From Hydrogenispora ethanolica (GTDB lineage Bacteria > Bacillota > UBA4882 > UBA8346): a stretch of DNA of 64,000 bases. The stretch lies in contig NZ_SLUN01000034.1 of NCBI RefSeq assembly GCF_004340685.1, forward strand, positions 1 through 64,000. The letters run 5' to 3'. The notes beneath the pieces were generated by a model. That model saw only the letters and a list, made by a program, of their open reading frames with translations, was not told the DNA's origin and did no database searches. Shown here in pieces: positions 16,096 through 24,704 of the stretch (within the stretch, counting starts at the first letter, position 1; each line of letters opens with the position of its first letter). The position numbers were made by a program, and so were the translations under genes.

Positions 16096-16758
16096 TAGTT
16101 GGACCAAAGACCATACCTGACATGAGGGAGGATGAACTGATATATTAGCGGGGCCGGGATGGGGGACGGAGGGGCGGGGAAGGATGAGCGAGCAGAAAAT
16201 TGATGGATTTCATTCCTCCTGTTGGGTTGATGACTCCATACCATCTAATTCGACATTCAGGGGTGAAATCTATTTTTCTCCCCGATAATTCTCGATTTTA
16301 TTGACTTTCTAGTTTTGAAATTAACTCAATTCTATAATACGCAGGTTTGACCGCTTCATTCGAAGGTCAAGGCCTGCGTTTTTAATTTTTTCACCGTTGA
16401 ACTCCCTTATATTATGGGCAGTCAAAGAAAAATATCCGGCACAGCCGGCCGGTCGCTAAATGACAGATATCTTGGGGGCGAAGCGGGCATGAAGAAATAG
16501 GGCCCAAAATTGGCGGCGCCGTATTGTGAGATGATAATTTTTTTGAAATCTTACATGGAGAAAAACCCCTGTTAAAAAACGAATCGTAGCGGATTGTTAA
16601 CATTTGTTTATATGTAATAAATTGAACTTGACATGACTTTACCTTGAGCAGTAAACTAAATTGGGGCAGAAAGGATAATTATCAGCCGAACATCAATTTT
16701 AATAAAAATGTAATCTTTCGTTTTGGTTTTATTACATAACAAAAATTCAGCATACACT

Positions 16759-16796
16759 ATATATTGTGCCTTCTTTGATTGGATTGCACAATATAT
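16759..16796. promoter_or_regulatory. Inverted repeat, candidate operator
   Basis: Perfect 11-bp arms ATATATTGTGC and GCACAATATAT separated by 16 bp, about 390 bp before the beta-subunit gene. It could be an operator or an RNA stem; no T-run follows directly. Confidence 0.45.
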
Positions 16797-17042
16797 TGAT
16801 TTTTTAAAATAGTGAACAGAATGCCGCATAGTTACATATTGTTAACAAATGAAACTGTTTTTCGATATTGAACGTTTTCGAAAATAAGATGAACCAAAAT
16901 TCGCAAAGGATATCTTTCAAAGTGCATTATAGCAGTTCCTTCATCTTATTTCACAAAGAAAATTTTCGGGCTTGATTTGAAGACGTTCAGATACTCATAT
17001 ATTGAATAGGTGACTCCGGAGTAAAAACCTTTTCATGGCTTC

Positions 17043-17115
17043 GATGGAGAAAATTTGATTGTTTTTCCATCTCCGCTTGATGCGGAGGCGGGGAAATAAT
17101 CAAATTTTCTTCATC
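17043..17115 (+). promoter_or_regulatory. Large leader hairpin before the decarboxylase operon
   Basis: GATGGAGAAAATTTGATT (17043-17060) pairs with AATCAAATTTTCTTCATC (17098-17115) over 18 positions with a single G-U. Inside it TTTCC/GGAAA and CTCCGC/GCGGAG continue the helix around a TTGAT loop. It ends 65 bp before the beta-subunit start and has no terminator T-run, so it may be a regulatory or stabilising 5' UTR structure. Confidence 0.6.
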
Positions 17116-17180
17116 TTCTTATAGCAGGTATTGTAGAGGTTGTATCACATCAAATTTTCAAATTTAGGAGAACAGAGGTC

Positions 17181-18419
17181 ATGAATATCGATTCAATCCT
17201 CAATGTATTTCAGGGGATCCAAACGTTTGCAGCGTCGCCTTTGTCTGCCAATCTGGCACGGATCGGACTCATTTTGCTGGGACTTTTATTGATGTATCTG
17301 GGACGGAAGGGAATTTTGGAACCGTTGTTGATGATACCGATGGGCTTGGGAATGGCTACCATCAATGCGTCCGTTTTGTTCTTCGATCCGTTAGGTTTGC
17401 ATGGCGGGTTGGGAACCTTGTTCGTGGAAGCCCAAGCTGGAGCCGGTTTGAGCAAGGTCGCCAGCGCCGGTGATTTAATGTATATTTTAGGGATCGATTG
17501 GCTGCAACCGATTTATACATTTACATTCTCGAATGGCTTGATTGCCTGTTTTGTGTTCATGGGAATCGGCTCGCTCCTGGATGTCGGGTTCCTGATGGCG
17601 CGACCATTCCTTTCCATGTTTTTAGCCTTATGGGCGGAGTTTGGAACCATTTTCACGTTGCCGATTGCCCGATTCTTCGGATACAGCGTGAAGCAGTCCG
17701 CGGCCATTTCCATGGTCGGCGGGGCGGACGGTCCGATGGTGCTTTTCACTTCGCTCAAGCTTGCTCCGGAACTGTTCGTTCCCATCGCCGTGGTGGCCTA
17801 TTTGTATCTGGGTCTGACCTATGGCGGATATCCGTATCTCATTAGGTCGTTGGTCCCCAAAAAGCTGCGCGCGATTCCGATGGATCCACCGAAAAACAAG
17901 AACTTCACCGAAGGGCAGAAGATGGCTTTCGCCGCCGTTTGCTGCGTCGTGTTGTGCCTGCTCTTCCCGGTGGCGGCGCCGCTGATCTTCTCGCTCTTTT
18001 TTGGCGTGGTCATTCGTGAATCCGGTATCAAACCCTTCCAGGAACTTTTGAGTGGCCCCATTCTCTATATCTCCACCATGTTTTTAGGATTGATGCTGGG
18101 CGTGCTTTGCGAAGCGAATACCATCCTGGATCCCAAAGTCCTGCCCTTGTTATTGCTGGGAATCCTGTCGCTGCTGCTTTCGGGAATTGGCGGCTTAATC
18201 GGCGGTTATTTGGCCTGGTTCTTCTCCAAAGGCAAGGTGAACCCGGTCATCGGCATCGCCGGCGTCTCCTGTGTTCCGACGACCGCCAAGGTAGCCCAGA
18301 AGATCGTCCATCATGACAATCCGCAGGCGATGGTCATGCCCTATGCCTTGGGCGCCAATATCAGTGGCGTGATCACGACGGCCATTATCGCCGGCATCTT
18401 TTGCACATTGATCAAGTAA
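17181..18419 (+). CDS. Na+-transporting decarboxylase beta subunit
   Basis: This 412-residue multi-spanning membrane protein belongs to the OadB/MmdB/GcdB family. These subunits receive carboxybiotin, decarboxylate it and export Na+. The conserved GGADGP (residues 180-185, with the Na+-site Asp), NPVIGIAGVSCVPT and a C-terminal ALGANISGVI corresponding to the family's AMGPNVAGVI are visible. The first ~15 residues form an amphipathic start followed by about ten membrane segments. It is the first gene of a four-ORF operon with the gamma subunit, a 40-codon ORF and the biotin-carrying alpha subunit. The length is typical. The substrate is determined by the alpha subunit. Confidence 0.93.
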   Translation: MNIDSILNVFQGIQTFAASPLSANLARIGLILLGLLLMYLGRKGILEPLLMIPMGLGMATINASVLFFDPLGLHGGLGTLFVEAQAGAGLSKVASAGDLMYILGIDWLQPIYTFTFSNGLIACFVFMGIGSLLDVGFLMARPFLSMFLALWAEFGTIFTLPIARFFGYSVKQSAAISMVGGADGPMVLFTSLKLAPELFVPIAVVAYLYLGLTYGGYPYLIRSLVPKKLRAIPMDPPKNKNFTEGQKMAFAAVCCVVLCLLFPVAAPLIFSLFFGVVIRESGIKPFQELLSGPILYISTMFLGLMLGVLCEANTILDPKVLPLLLLGILSLLLSGIGGLIGGYLAWFFSKGKVNPVIGIAGVSCVPTTAKVAQKIVHHDNPQAMVMPYALGANISGVITTAIIAGIFCTLIK

Positions 18420-18433
18420 GGAGAGTGTGAGCC

Positions 18434-18658
18434 ATGAGCGCATCAACGATTGCTATCACCACCTATGTCATTGCCATTTTCATCTCGTTTCTGGTCGCCG
18501 GGATTATTCAAGTCATGGGGGCGATTCTCTCCCATCTATCCCAAAAAACCGCAGCGAGCCAGAATTCAGTTGCTATAAGCGATGCTCCGGTTGCGCAAGC
18601 ATCATCCTCCGACGATGCGGCGATCGCTGCCGTGATTGCTATCGCGAAGAACTATTGA
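18434..18658 (+). CDS. Na+-transporting decarboxylase gamma/delta (OadG-like) subunit
   Basis: This 74-residue protein has one N-terminal membrane helix (residues ~8-35), a short Ala/Gln/Ser linker and a C-terminal DDAAIAAVIAIA block, which is the architecture of OadG/MmdD subunits. These link the membrane beta subunit to the cytosolic carboxyltransferase alpha subunit. It starts with ATG 14 bp after the beta stop, with GGAGAGTG as ribosome site. Its TGA stop shares one base with the ATG of the next small ORF, indicating translational coupling. Confidence 0.88.
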   Translation: MSASTIAITTYVIAIFISFLVAGIIQVMGAILSHLSQKTAASQNSVAISDAPVAQASSSDDAAIAAVIAIAKNY

Positions 18659-18780
18659 TGGAAAGGACACGGCATTCTTCCCTTCGTTCCGTGAACGGGG
18701 CAAAGGCTGTCGATGAGAATAGCAAGGCCAATAAAGCCAATAAAATCGTAATCTTCGTCAAGAGAGGGAAAATCAGATGA
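18658..18780 (+). CDS. Coupled 40-residue basic ORF in the decarboxylase operon
   Basis: A 40-codon ORF whose ATG overlaps the gamma-subunit stop (TGATG) and whose TGA overlaps the alpha-subunit start (ATGA). The product is rich in Lys/Arg, ending KIVIFVKRGKIR, and has no membrane segment. Tight coupling on both sides argues that it is translated. Methylmalonyl-CoA decarboxylases of the same superfamily carry an extra small epsilon subunit of about 55 residues, so a small structural subunit is conceivable, but no homology is claimed. Confidence 0.45.
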   Translation: MERTRHSSLRSVNGAKAVDENSKANKANKIVIFVKRGKIR

Positions 18781-20597
18781 AAAAGAAGATTAGTTTTATG
18801 CTAACGGCGTTTCGTGACGGTTTTCAATCCGTCTACGGAGCGCGGGTATTTTCCAAGGACTATTTGCCGGTGGTGGAAGAAGCCGCCCAAGCGGGTATCG
18901 AGCATTTGGAAGCCGGCGGCGGCGCAATGTTCCAATCGCCTTATTTTTATTGCAATGAAGACGCTTTTGCCGTAATGGACGCTTTCCGGAAGGCGGCGGG
19001 GCCCAAAGCCAACCTGCAGACCCTTTCGCGCGGCATCAATGTGGTGGCGCTGGATTCTCAACCCGGCGACATTATCAAGCTCCATGCCCAACTCTTTAAG
19101 AAACACGGCATGACCACGATTCGCAATTTCGATGCCCTGAATGACGTCAACAACCTGATTTACTCGGGAAAATGCATCAAGGAAGCCGGCCTCAACCACG
19201 AAGTCACGGTCACCATGATGGAGCTGCCTCCCAATTGCGAAGGGGCTCATACCCCGGAGTTCTACATCAACACTCTGAAAAAGATTTTGGACGCGGGGAT
19301 TCCCTATGATTCGGTGTGTTTTAAAGACGCTTCCGGAACCAGCCGGCCCCAGAAAGTCTTCGATACGATCCAACAGGCCAAAAAGCTCCTGGGGGACCAG
19401 GTGAAACTGGTGTTCCATTCCCATGAGACCGCGGGTTCGGGTACGGTTGCCTACCGGGCGGCCATCGATGCCGGTGTCGACCAACTCGATCTTTCGTTGG
19501 CGCCGGTTTCCGGCGGGACCTGTCAGCCGGATCTGATCACCATGTGGCACGTGCTGCGCGGCACCGAGTACGATCTGGACATCGACATCTTTAAGATCAT
19601 GAAACTCGAGGAGAGCTTCAAGGCGGCCATGAAGGATTATTTCCTGCCTCCGGAAGCTACCAAAGTGGAGCCGATCATTCCCTTCTTCCCGATGCCCGGC
19701 GGCGCGCTGACCGCCAACACGCAGATGTTGCGCGACAATCAATTGCTGGATAAGTATCCGGAGGTCATCGCCGCCATGGGCGAGGCGGTGGCCAAGGGCG
19801 GTTTTGGCACCTCGGTGACCCCGGTTTCCCAGTTCTATTTCCAACAGGCTTTCAATAACGTGATGTTCGGGCCGTGGAAAAAGATCGCGCAAGGGTACGG
19901 CAAGATGGTTTTGGGGTATTTCGGCAAGACCCCGGTGGCCCCCGATCCCGAAGTTATCGCCATCGCCCAGGAACAGCTCAAACTGGAGCCGACGACCGAA
20001 AGCCCCTTGGTGATCAATGACCGCAATCCCAAGAAGGGCGTGGCGGCCTCTAAGAAAGTTCTGGAGGATGAAGGGCTGCCGGTGACCGACGAGAATATCT
20101 TCATCATCGCCAGCTGCGCGGAGAAGGGCGTTGCCTTCTTAAAGGGCAATGGCACCATCGGCGTGCGGAAGGCGGCCAAGCAGGAAGTGGCCGCGGCCGC
20201 CACTGCGGAAGGGGCGGCTCAAAAGCCGAATTCCTATCTCATCAAGCTGGATGGCAAATCCTATAACGTGAAATTGGAAGATTCCAAGGCGATCGTGAAT
20301 GGGAAGACCTATAACTTTGAGGTCGGCGCCGGAAGCCAAGAGACCGCTCCGGCGCCCACAGTAAGCTTGGGCGATGCCCAGCCGATCACTTCCGCCCTTC
20401 CCGGACTGGTTTTGCGGGTCGAGAAGAAAGCGGGCGACTCCGTTAATGAGAACGAGACCGTGGTGGTCATCGAATCCATGAAGATGGAGAACGCGTTGAG
20501 TTCGCCGGTAACGGGCCAGGTTGTCTCCATTCAAGTATCTCCGGGCCAACAGATTGCGGCCGGCACCGTCGTGGCGACTGTCGCCAAGCGCGGCTGA
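18777..20597 (+). CDS. Biotin-dependent decarboxylase alpha subunit (OadA-like) with C-terminal biotin domain
   Basis: This 606-residue protein contains a carboxyltransferase TIM barrel (residues ~5-280), a PYC_OADA helical domain (to ~460) and a biotinyl domain with ESMKMEN, the biotinylated lysine being about residue 569. Barrel residues match the pyruvate carboxylase/oxaloacetate decarboxylase group: RDGFQS (metal Asp 14), FKDASG (Lys 183, carbamylated in relatives) and HSHETAG (His 214 and 216, metal ligands). RDGFQS and GGGAMF differ from the usual RDAHQS and GGATF, so this is a divergent clade and oxaloacetate, though likeliest, is not certain. A swivelling Ala-rich/structured linker precedes the biotin domain. 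It transfers carboxyl to biotin for Na+-coupled decarboxylation by the beta subunit. Confidence 0.88.
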   Translation: MKKKISFMLTAFRDGFQSVYGARVFSKDYLPVVEEAAQAGIEHLEAGGGAMFQSPYFYCNEDAFAVMDAFRKAAGPKANLQTLSRGINVVALDSQPGDIIKLHAQLFKKHGMTTIRNFDALNDVNNLIYSGKCIKEAGLNHEVTVTMMELPPNCEGAHTPEFYINTLKKILDAGIPYDSVCFKDASGTSRPQKVFDTIQQAKKLLGDQVKLVFHSHETAGSGTVAYRAAIDAGVDQLDLSLAPVSGGTCQPDLITMWHVLRGTEYDLDIDIFKIMKLEESFKAAMKDYFLPPEATKVEPIIPFFPMPGGALTANTQMLRDNQLLDKYPEVIAAMGEAVAKGGFGTSVTPVSQFYFQQAFNNVMFGPWKKIAQGYGKMVLGYFGKTPVAPDPEVIAIAQEQLKLEPTTESPLVINDRNPKKGVAASKKVLEDEGLPVTDENIFIIASCAEKGVAFLKGNGTIGVRKAAKQEVAAAATAEGAAQKPNSYLIKLDGKSYNVKLEDSKAIVNGKTYNFEVGAGSQETAPAPTVSLGDAQPITSALPGLVLRVEKKAGDSVNENETVVVIESMKMENALSSPVTGQVVSIQVSPGQQIAAGTVVATVAKRG

Positions 20598-20660
20598 GGT
20601 TTTTAACCCGGGCGGCGGGGATGCCTTCCGGAGATCTTCTTTACGCGTATACCTTGACAC

Positions 20661-20690
20661 AGACCCGGGATGAAGCGTCAGCCCGGGTCT
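20661..20690. other. 9-bp inverted repeat after the decarboxylase operon
   Basis: AGACCCGGG and CCCGGGTCT flank a 12-nt loop. No T-run follows, so it is either a factor-assisted terminator or an mRNA-end stabiliser. Confidence 0.5.
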
Positions 20691-20845
20691 GCTTGCATTG
20701 GCGCCCCCGGCGCTTCGACAGGGAACGGCGTCTTTTTGGTGAACTTTTACAAAAACGGCAGGGGTTTCGAGCGCGATGCCGAATGCAGCATCAGGCGATC
20801 GTTGCTTGATTGCCGCCAATCAGCTTGGAATGGAGGTTTTGGGTT

Positions 20846-21346
20846 ATGTCAGCCGTGACATTTGAAGAACTCCGCGAGGAATCATTGCCGGAAGTGTTGG
20901 CCATCTACACGCATTACGTCCAAAACACCACCGCGACCTTTCACGCCCATGCGTTATCTCTGGCGGAAATGCGCGAGGTGGTCTTTTTTGACAGCCCCAA
21001 GTATCAGACCTATGCGATCAGAGCGGCCTCCGGTGTGATCTGCGGCTATGTGTTGTTGACCCAGCACAAGAAGAGAGAAGCTTACGACGGCACCGCCGAG
21101 GTGACGATCTATCTGCATCCGGACTTCACCGGCCAGGGAATCGGCGGCCAGGCGATAGCTTTTATCGAGAAAGCCGCCAGGGAGCGGAACTTTCACGTGC
21201 TGGTCGCCACGATCTGCGGCCAGAACGCAGCGAGCATCCAGCTGTTCGAGCGGAACGGTTTCAGCCGCTGCGCTCATTACCGGGAAGTGGGGCGCAAATT
21301 CGGGCAATTGTTGGATGTAGTGGCGTATCAGAAGATCATTTCGTAA
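20846..21346 (+). CDS. GNAT acetyltransferase, phosphinothricin acetyltransferase-like
   Basis: This 166-residue GNAT-fold enzyme transfers acetyl from acetyl-CoA to an amine. The acetyl-CoA-binding motif A is HPDFTGQGIGGQAI (about residues 92-105), and ATICGQNAASIQLFERNGF is the motif B region. The N-terminal YTHYVQNTTATF and the C-terminal GRKFGQLLDV resemble the phosphinothricin N-acetyltransferase/MddA group, which often act on methionine derivatives or unknown amines. The ATG at 20846 is preceded by GGAGG. It is monocistronic or loosely linked to the following membrane protein. The substrate cannot be told. Confidence 0.85.
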   Translation: MSAVTFEELREESLPEVLAIYTHYVQNTTATFHAHALSLAEMREVVFFDSPKYQTYAIRAASGVICGYVLLTQHKKREAYDGTAEVTIYLHPDFTGQGIGGQAIAFIEKAARERNFHVLVATICGQNAASIQLFERNGFSRCAHYREVGRKFGQLLDVVAYQKIIS

Positions 21347-21462
21347 TGCATCGATTTTGATGACGGTGGGCCGACCCTCCCGCTCCGGTTCGGAATAAAC
21401 CGGCCGGCGCCGCAGATACTATAGCCGGCGATAATCGCTGGAAAGTCAAGGGAGCGGGTGGC

Positions 21463-21921
21463 ATGGAGCGAACGGATCGTTTTATTCAGGGTTTTGTCGC
21501 GGGTCTCAGCGGAGCTTTGACTACCACAGTCGTGGGATACCCATTTTACTGGTTGAAATGGACGACCCTGCGCTTTGCCGATTTTGCCGCAATTTTACTT
21601 TACGGTCACCGGCCGACGGGCCCTATGGAAGCGGTCTTTGCAACTTTTGCCCAGTGGGGGTTCGGGGTTGCCGGAGGGGTGGTCTTCGCCTATTTGCTCC
21701 AAACGATCTCCGCCAAGAATATTATCTTGAAGAGCTGGTTCTTTGGCATCGGAGTCTGGTTTGCGGCGCACGTTGTCACCAGTCTATTCCAAACTCCCGG
21801 CTTAACGGTGATCCCGCTGAAGACGGTGGTTGTCAACTGGATAGTTTCCTCCGTTTATGGCATCATGCTAGGCTGGAGCTATCAATGGTTCAATCGGAGC
21901 TGGGGCGAGGCGGAGGTCTGA
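21463..21921 (+). CDS. Predicted four-helix integral membrane protein
   Basis: A 152-residue protein with four hydrophobic segments (about residues 8-30, 58-85, 92-112 and 122-145), a short positively charged N-terminus and a Trp/Gly-rich character. It resembles the small YqhR/YagU-like conserved membrane proteins of Firmicutes, but no diagnostic motif was recognised. ATG at 21463 follows AAGGGAGCGGG. It is flanked by GNAT upstream and by a repeat array downstream. Function unknown. Confidence 0.7.
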   Translation: MERTDRFIQGFVAGLSGALTTTVVGYPFYWLKWTTLRFADFAAILLYGHRPTGPMEAVFATFAQWGFGVAGGVVFAYLLQTISAKNIILKSWFFGIGVWFAAHVVTSLFQTPGLTVIPLKTVVVNWIVSSVYGIMLGWSYQWFNRSWGEAEV

Positions 21922-22006
21922 AGGGCTGCGGCGGATGGAAGATGCAGTCCCGCAGCGTTTTCAAGTCAATCCGGCCTGAAAGGGAGCGGAAGAACGTTCG
22001 TATCCT

Positions 22007-22237
22007 TCGTCTCCGCCACTCGGATTGCCTTCCGGAGCCTCTGGCAATTCGTCCAAAGCTTTCGGCAATTCCGCCGAGGTCTTCGGATGATTTGCCGCGG
22101 ACGCCGGCGGACCTTCCGGCGGGCATGGCCGTCCTGCCGGAACATTCGGAAGGCCGTCCGAAGCCCGAAGCGGATCTGCCGGAGCTTTTGATAGGCGTTC
22201 GGGAGGCGAGAGACGTCCCGCGGACGGAGAGGCCGGC
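22007..22237. repeat. Degenerate 21-bp-period array R3
   Basis: About eleven 21-bp units in constant register (clear unit starts at 22028, 22049, 22070 and onward to 22175). Each has a CCG-rich dyad such as CCAAAGCTTTCGG, CCGAGGTCTTCGG or CCGGCGGGCATGG. The motif resembles that of R1 more than R2 or R4. Heptad-like ORFs across it have no ribosome site. Confidence 0.75.
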
Positions 22238-22287
22238 CCGGGACCAAAGGTCGATGGCGGAGAATTATTGGCGGTGCCGAAATAAAT

Positions 22288-22319
22288 AAAGCAGGTTGCC
22301 CGATGGGGCAGCCTGCTTT
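22288..22319 (-). terminator. Terminator of the HU gene
   Basis: On the minus strand GCAGGCTGCCCC and GGGCAACCTGC form a stem followed by TTTATTTATTTC, just after the hup stop codon. Confidence 0.8.
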
Positions 22320-22337
22320 GGGATAGCGGTTTTTGGA

Positions 22338-22613
22338 TTATTTGTCCACGGCGTCTTTCAAGGCTTTGCCGGCCGTGAACACCGGAGCGTTTTGCGCGGC
22401 GATTTCGATCTCGGCGCCGGTTTGGGGATTGCGGCCTTTGCGGGCTTCCCGTTTGCGGACTTCAAAACTGCCGAAGCCGACCAGTTGAACTTTTTCTCCG
22501 CTCGCCAATGCCTGGGTCATTGCATCAAAAACGGCATCGATCACCTTGCCGGAGTCTTTTTTGGTTAAGCCGCTTTCTTCAGCCACTTTGTCGATTAGTT
22601 CGGTCTTGGTCAT
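22338..22613 (-). CDS. hup: HU-family DNA-binding protein
   Basis: This 91-residue histone-like protein begins [16 protein letters not shown] and contains the HU signature [21 protein letters not shown], with the proline at the tip of the DNA-intercalating arm (RNPQTG). The C-terminus reads [15 protein letters not shown] dimers bend and compact DNA. A strong GGAGGAGATC precedes the ATG on the minus strand, and a terminator follows. It stands alone; HU could plausibly bind the adjacent phased repeat array but this is speculation. Confidence 0.97.
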   Translation of the reverse strand: MTKTELIDKVAEESGLTKKDSGKVIDAVFDAMTQALASGEKVQLVGFGSFEVRKREARKGRNPQTGAEIEIAAQNAPVFTAGKALKDAVDK

Positions 22614-22619
22614 CTGTTA

Positions 22620-23031
22620 CGATCTCCTCCATATGAATATTTGTAACCCTAATTATTTCCGTATTCATGTCTGAAAATCCTCCCTGGATTTCCTTTTTTT
22701 TAGCCTGGAGCCGATAAATTTTTATGTGAGGCATCCCGGCTTTCTAAAGAAAGCTTGACGCTCCAGGCATTCCGCAGGCCGCGGATGGTTGGAAACCCGC
22801 TCCGTGAGCGGATCAGGTCAAGAAAAATGAGATGGGGCAGCTTTGAGGGTTGCTCTAATAATTAGGGAAAAATGGTTCTTATGTTAGATTTGAGTGACGG
22901 CTGGCGTTATGATGGTAATGGGGTGGATTTAGGGACCGGGGCAGATCCTAGGCTTGAACGGATTTCATTCCAATGCGGGAATCCCAGTCCCGTTTCCATC
23001 GTCCTATCAAACTGAAGCAAGGGGGAATTCA
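22620..23031. other. Intergenic region between hup and GNAT genes
   Basis: About 410 bp carrying the divergent 5' regions of hup and the GNAT gene. It contains a small hairpin GCTTTC-TAAA-GAAAGC (22739-22754). I see no further gene. Confidence 0.4.
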
Positions 23032-23643
23032 ATGGCAGCGCCCATTCTAAGGACAAAGCGCCTTATCCTGAAGGCCCTGGAGGAAAAGGATGCGGATCGG
23101 CTATTCGCTTACCGTTCGGATCCCGAAGTCTATCGCTATAAAGGCTGGAAGCCGCGGCTGCGGGCGGAAGCCGTGGACTTTATCCGCCGGAATACCGTGG
23201 AGTTCGACCGGCCGGGAACATGGTTTCAACTCGGCATCTATGACAGGGATTCCCTGGAGCTGGTGGGGGATGCGGGTTTGCATTTTCTGGAGCCGGAGGG
23301 GCTCCAAGTGGAGATCGGATACACCATCGCCCCGCCGCACCAGCGGCAAGGATTGGCCGGCGAGGCGGTCCGGGAGGTGATCGGGTACTTATTCCGGGTG
23401 ATGCGGAAGCACCGCATCATCGCTTCGGTCGACCCGGAGAACGCCGCTTCCCTGGCCTTGGCGGAAAGCCTCGGCCTGCGCCGGGAAGGGCATTTTCGGA
23501 AAAGCGTCTGGAACGGTGATTATTGGGAAGATGACGTCATCTATGCCATTCTGGCGGAAGAGTGGTCGGGGACGAGCGGGGCGATTCCCGGGGCAACCGA
23601 TCATTCGAGCGGTCCTACGGAGGGCGGAGGCGGTCCGGGATGA
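23032..23643 (+). CDS. GNAT acetyltransferase, RimJ/RimL type
   Basis: A 203-residue GNAT protein of the RimJ/RimL-like Acetyltransf_3 group: RTKRLILKALEEKDADRLFAY at the N-terminus, an acetyl-CoA loop at TIAPPHQRQGLAGEA (about residues 101-115), and SVDPENAASLALAESLGLRREG in motif B. Relatives acetylate N-termini of ribosomal proteins or small amines. ATG 23032 follows AAGGGGGAATTC; an upstream extension is possible but lacks a ribosome site. The C-terminal ~20 residues are Gly/Ser-rich. It converges on the esterase gene 30 bp away. Confidence 0.85.
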   Translation: MAAPILRTKRLILKALEEKDADRLFAYRSDPEVYRYKGWKPRLRAEAVDFIRRNTVEFDRPGTWFQLGIYDRDSLELVGDAGLHFLEPEGLQVEIGYTIAPPHQRQGLAGEAVREVIGYLFRVMRKHRIIASVDPENAASLALAESLGLRREGHFRKSVWNGDYWEDDVIYAILAEEWSGTSGAIPGATDHSSGPTEGGGGPG

Positions 23644-23673
23644 GCCGCCGTCCGCTTTGCGATCGGCCGTCCG

Positions 23674-24477
23674 TCAGGGATGCCCTGTTACCGGTTGGGA
23701 GTCTTTCCGGAGCGGCAGCCATTCCAGGACGCGCTGGATCTTGCGGTCCCAATAGCCCCACTCATGGGTGCCGGGCTCCTCTTCATAGGTCAGCGCCAAC
23801 GGCAGCCGGCGGAAGAAATCGCGGAAGCGGATGTTATCCGGATACAAAAAATCCTCCGTGCCGCAGCATTGGTAGAGCAAAGGTTTCGGACCCGTGGACT
23901 TGGCCACTTTTTGCGCCAGATGGAAGAGGTCGTTGTCGCTCCCGATCAGTTTTTGCGGATCGCCGAAGATGTTTTCAAATTCCGGTTGGCGGGCTTCGTC
24001 CCGGACTCGGCTGACGATGTCCAGCGCGCCTGAGAGACTGGCTGCGGCGGCGAACTTTTCCGGATGCCGCAATGCCAGTTTGAACGCGCCGTAACCGCCC
24101 ATCGACAGCCCGGCGACGAAATTCTCCTCCCGCTCGCCGGATAGCGGGAAGAACGACCGGGCAATCTCGGGGAGCTCCTGGCTGATAAAAGTCCAGTACC
24201 GGTAACCCCGCTCCATATCCGTGTAAAAACTGCGGTTGACCGCCGGCATTACGACCGCCAATCCCAGCGGCGCCACATAACGCTCGATGGAGGTCCGCCG
24301 CAGCCAGATGGTGTGATCATCGGAGAGGCCGTGCAGCAGATAGAGTACGGGATGCTTTGTACCGAAGGAACGGCCCTTCAGGCCGATCTGGCCTTGCGTC
24401 GGCTGTGGCAGGATCACGTACATCGCGGTGGAAATGTCGAGGACTTCCGAGAAAAAATCACAATGAATCAAAGCCAT
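23674..24477 (-). CDS. Esterase, EstA/FrmB-like alpha/beta hydrolase
   Basis: This 267-residue cytosolic serine esterase of the D-type (Esterase, PF00756-like) family has its catalytic serine in GLSMGG (about residue 125), Asp in [10 protein letters not shown] (about 209) and His in GTHEWGYWD (about 238). The start resembles lactococcal tributyrin esterase EstA, with [19 protein letters not shown]. Likely substrates are short acyl esters, including acetylated sugars or S-formylglutathione-type thioesters; the exact one is unknown. The minus-strand ATG follows GGGGGTTG. It diverges from the lipase-like gene across a gap containing repeat copy A. Confidence 0.87.
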   Translation of the reverse strand: MALIHCDFFSEVLDISTAMYVILPQPTQGQIGLKGRSFGTKHPVLYLLHGLSDDHTIWLRRTSIERYVAPLGLAVVMPAVNRSFYTDMERGYRYWTFISQELPEIARSFFPLSGEREENFVAGLSMGGYGAFKLALRHPEKFAAAASLSGALDIVSRVRDEARQPEFENIFGDPQKLIGSDNDLFHLAQKVAKSTGPKPLLYQCCGTEDFLYPDNIRFRDFFRRLPLALTYEEEPGTHEWGYWDRKIQRVLEWLPLRKDSQPVTGHP

Positions 24478-24704
24478 GTCATTTCAACCCCCTTGAATCA
24501 CGCGTCACCAATATATCTCCATCATACTTCGGCGGCGAACCGCTGTCAAATCCCGGCGGATCAATTCAGCCGTTTCCCGTTCCAGCGGCCCTGCGCGGAA
24601 GTTTCCAAAAGGCAACGGACCATAGTAAGCCGAAGCGGTGCTTTTTTCATATATATATGTCGAACCAAAGATTTGCCGCATCCGGTTTTGACCGGGATGA
24701 GGAG

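Larger units (their letters stand above)
16096..17180. other. Long AT-rich leader region of the decarboxylase operon
   Basis: About 1.1 kb with no gene. From roughly 16550 it is much more AT-rich than the rest of the window. It contains an 11-bp inverted repeat at 16759-16796, two TGTTAACA palindromes (around 16595 and 16848), TTTTCGAAAA near 16874 and a long hairpin at 17043-17115. The ribosome site AGGAGAA precedes the beta-subunit start. The promoter could not be fixed. Confidence 0.5.

Noticed and set aside
15617-16123. ORFs through array R2 with SRRF/LVRD-like repeats
   Set aside because: Same artefact of 21-bp periodicity; no start signal and no known protein family.
18801-19892. 363-codon minus-strand ORF opposite the decarboxylase alpha gene
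   Set aside because: Antisense shadow; the plus strand encodes conserved catalytic motifs.
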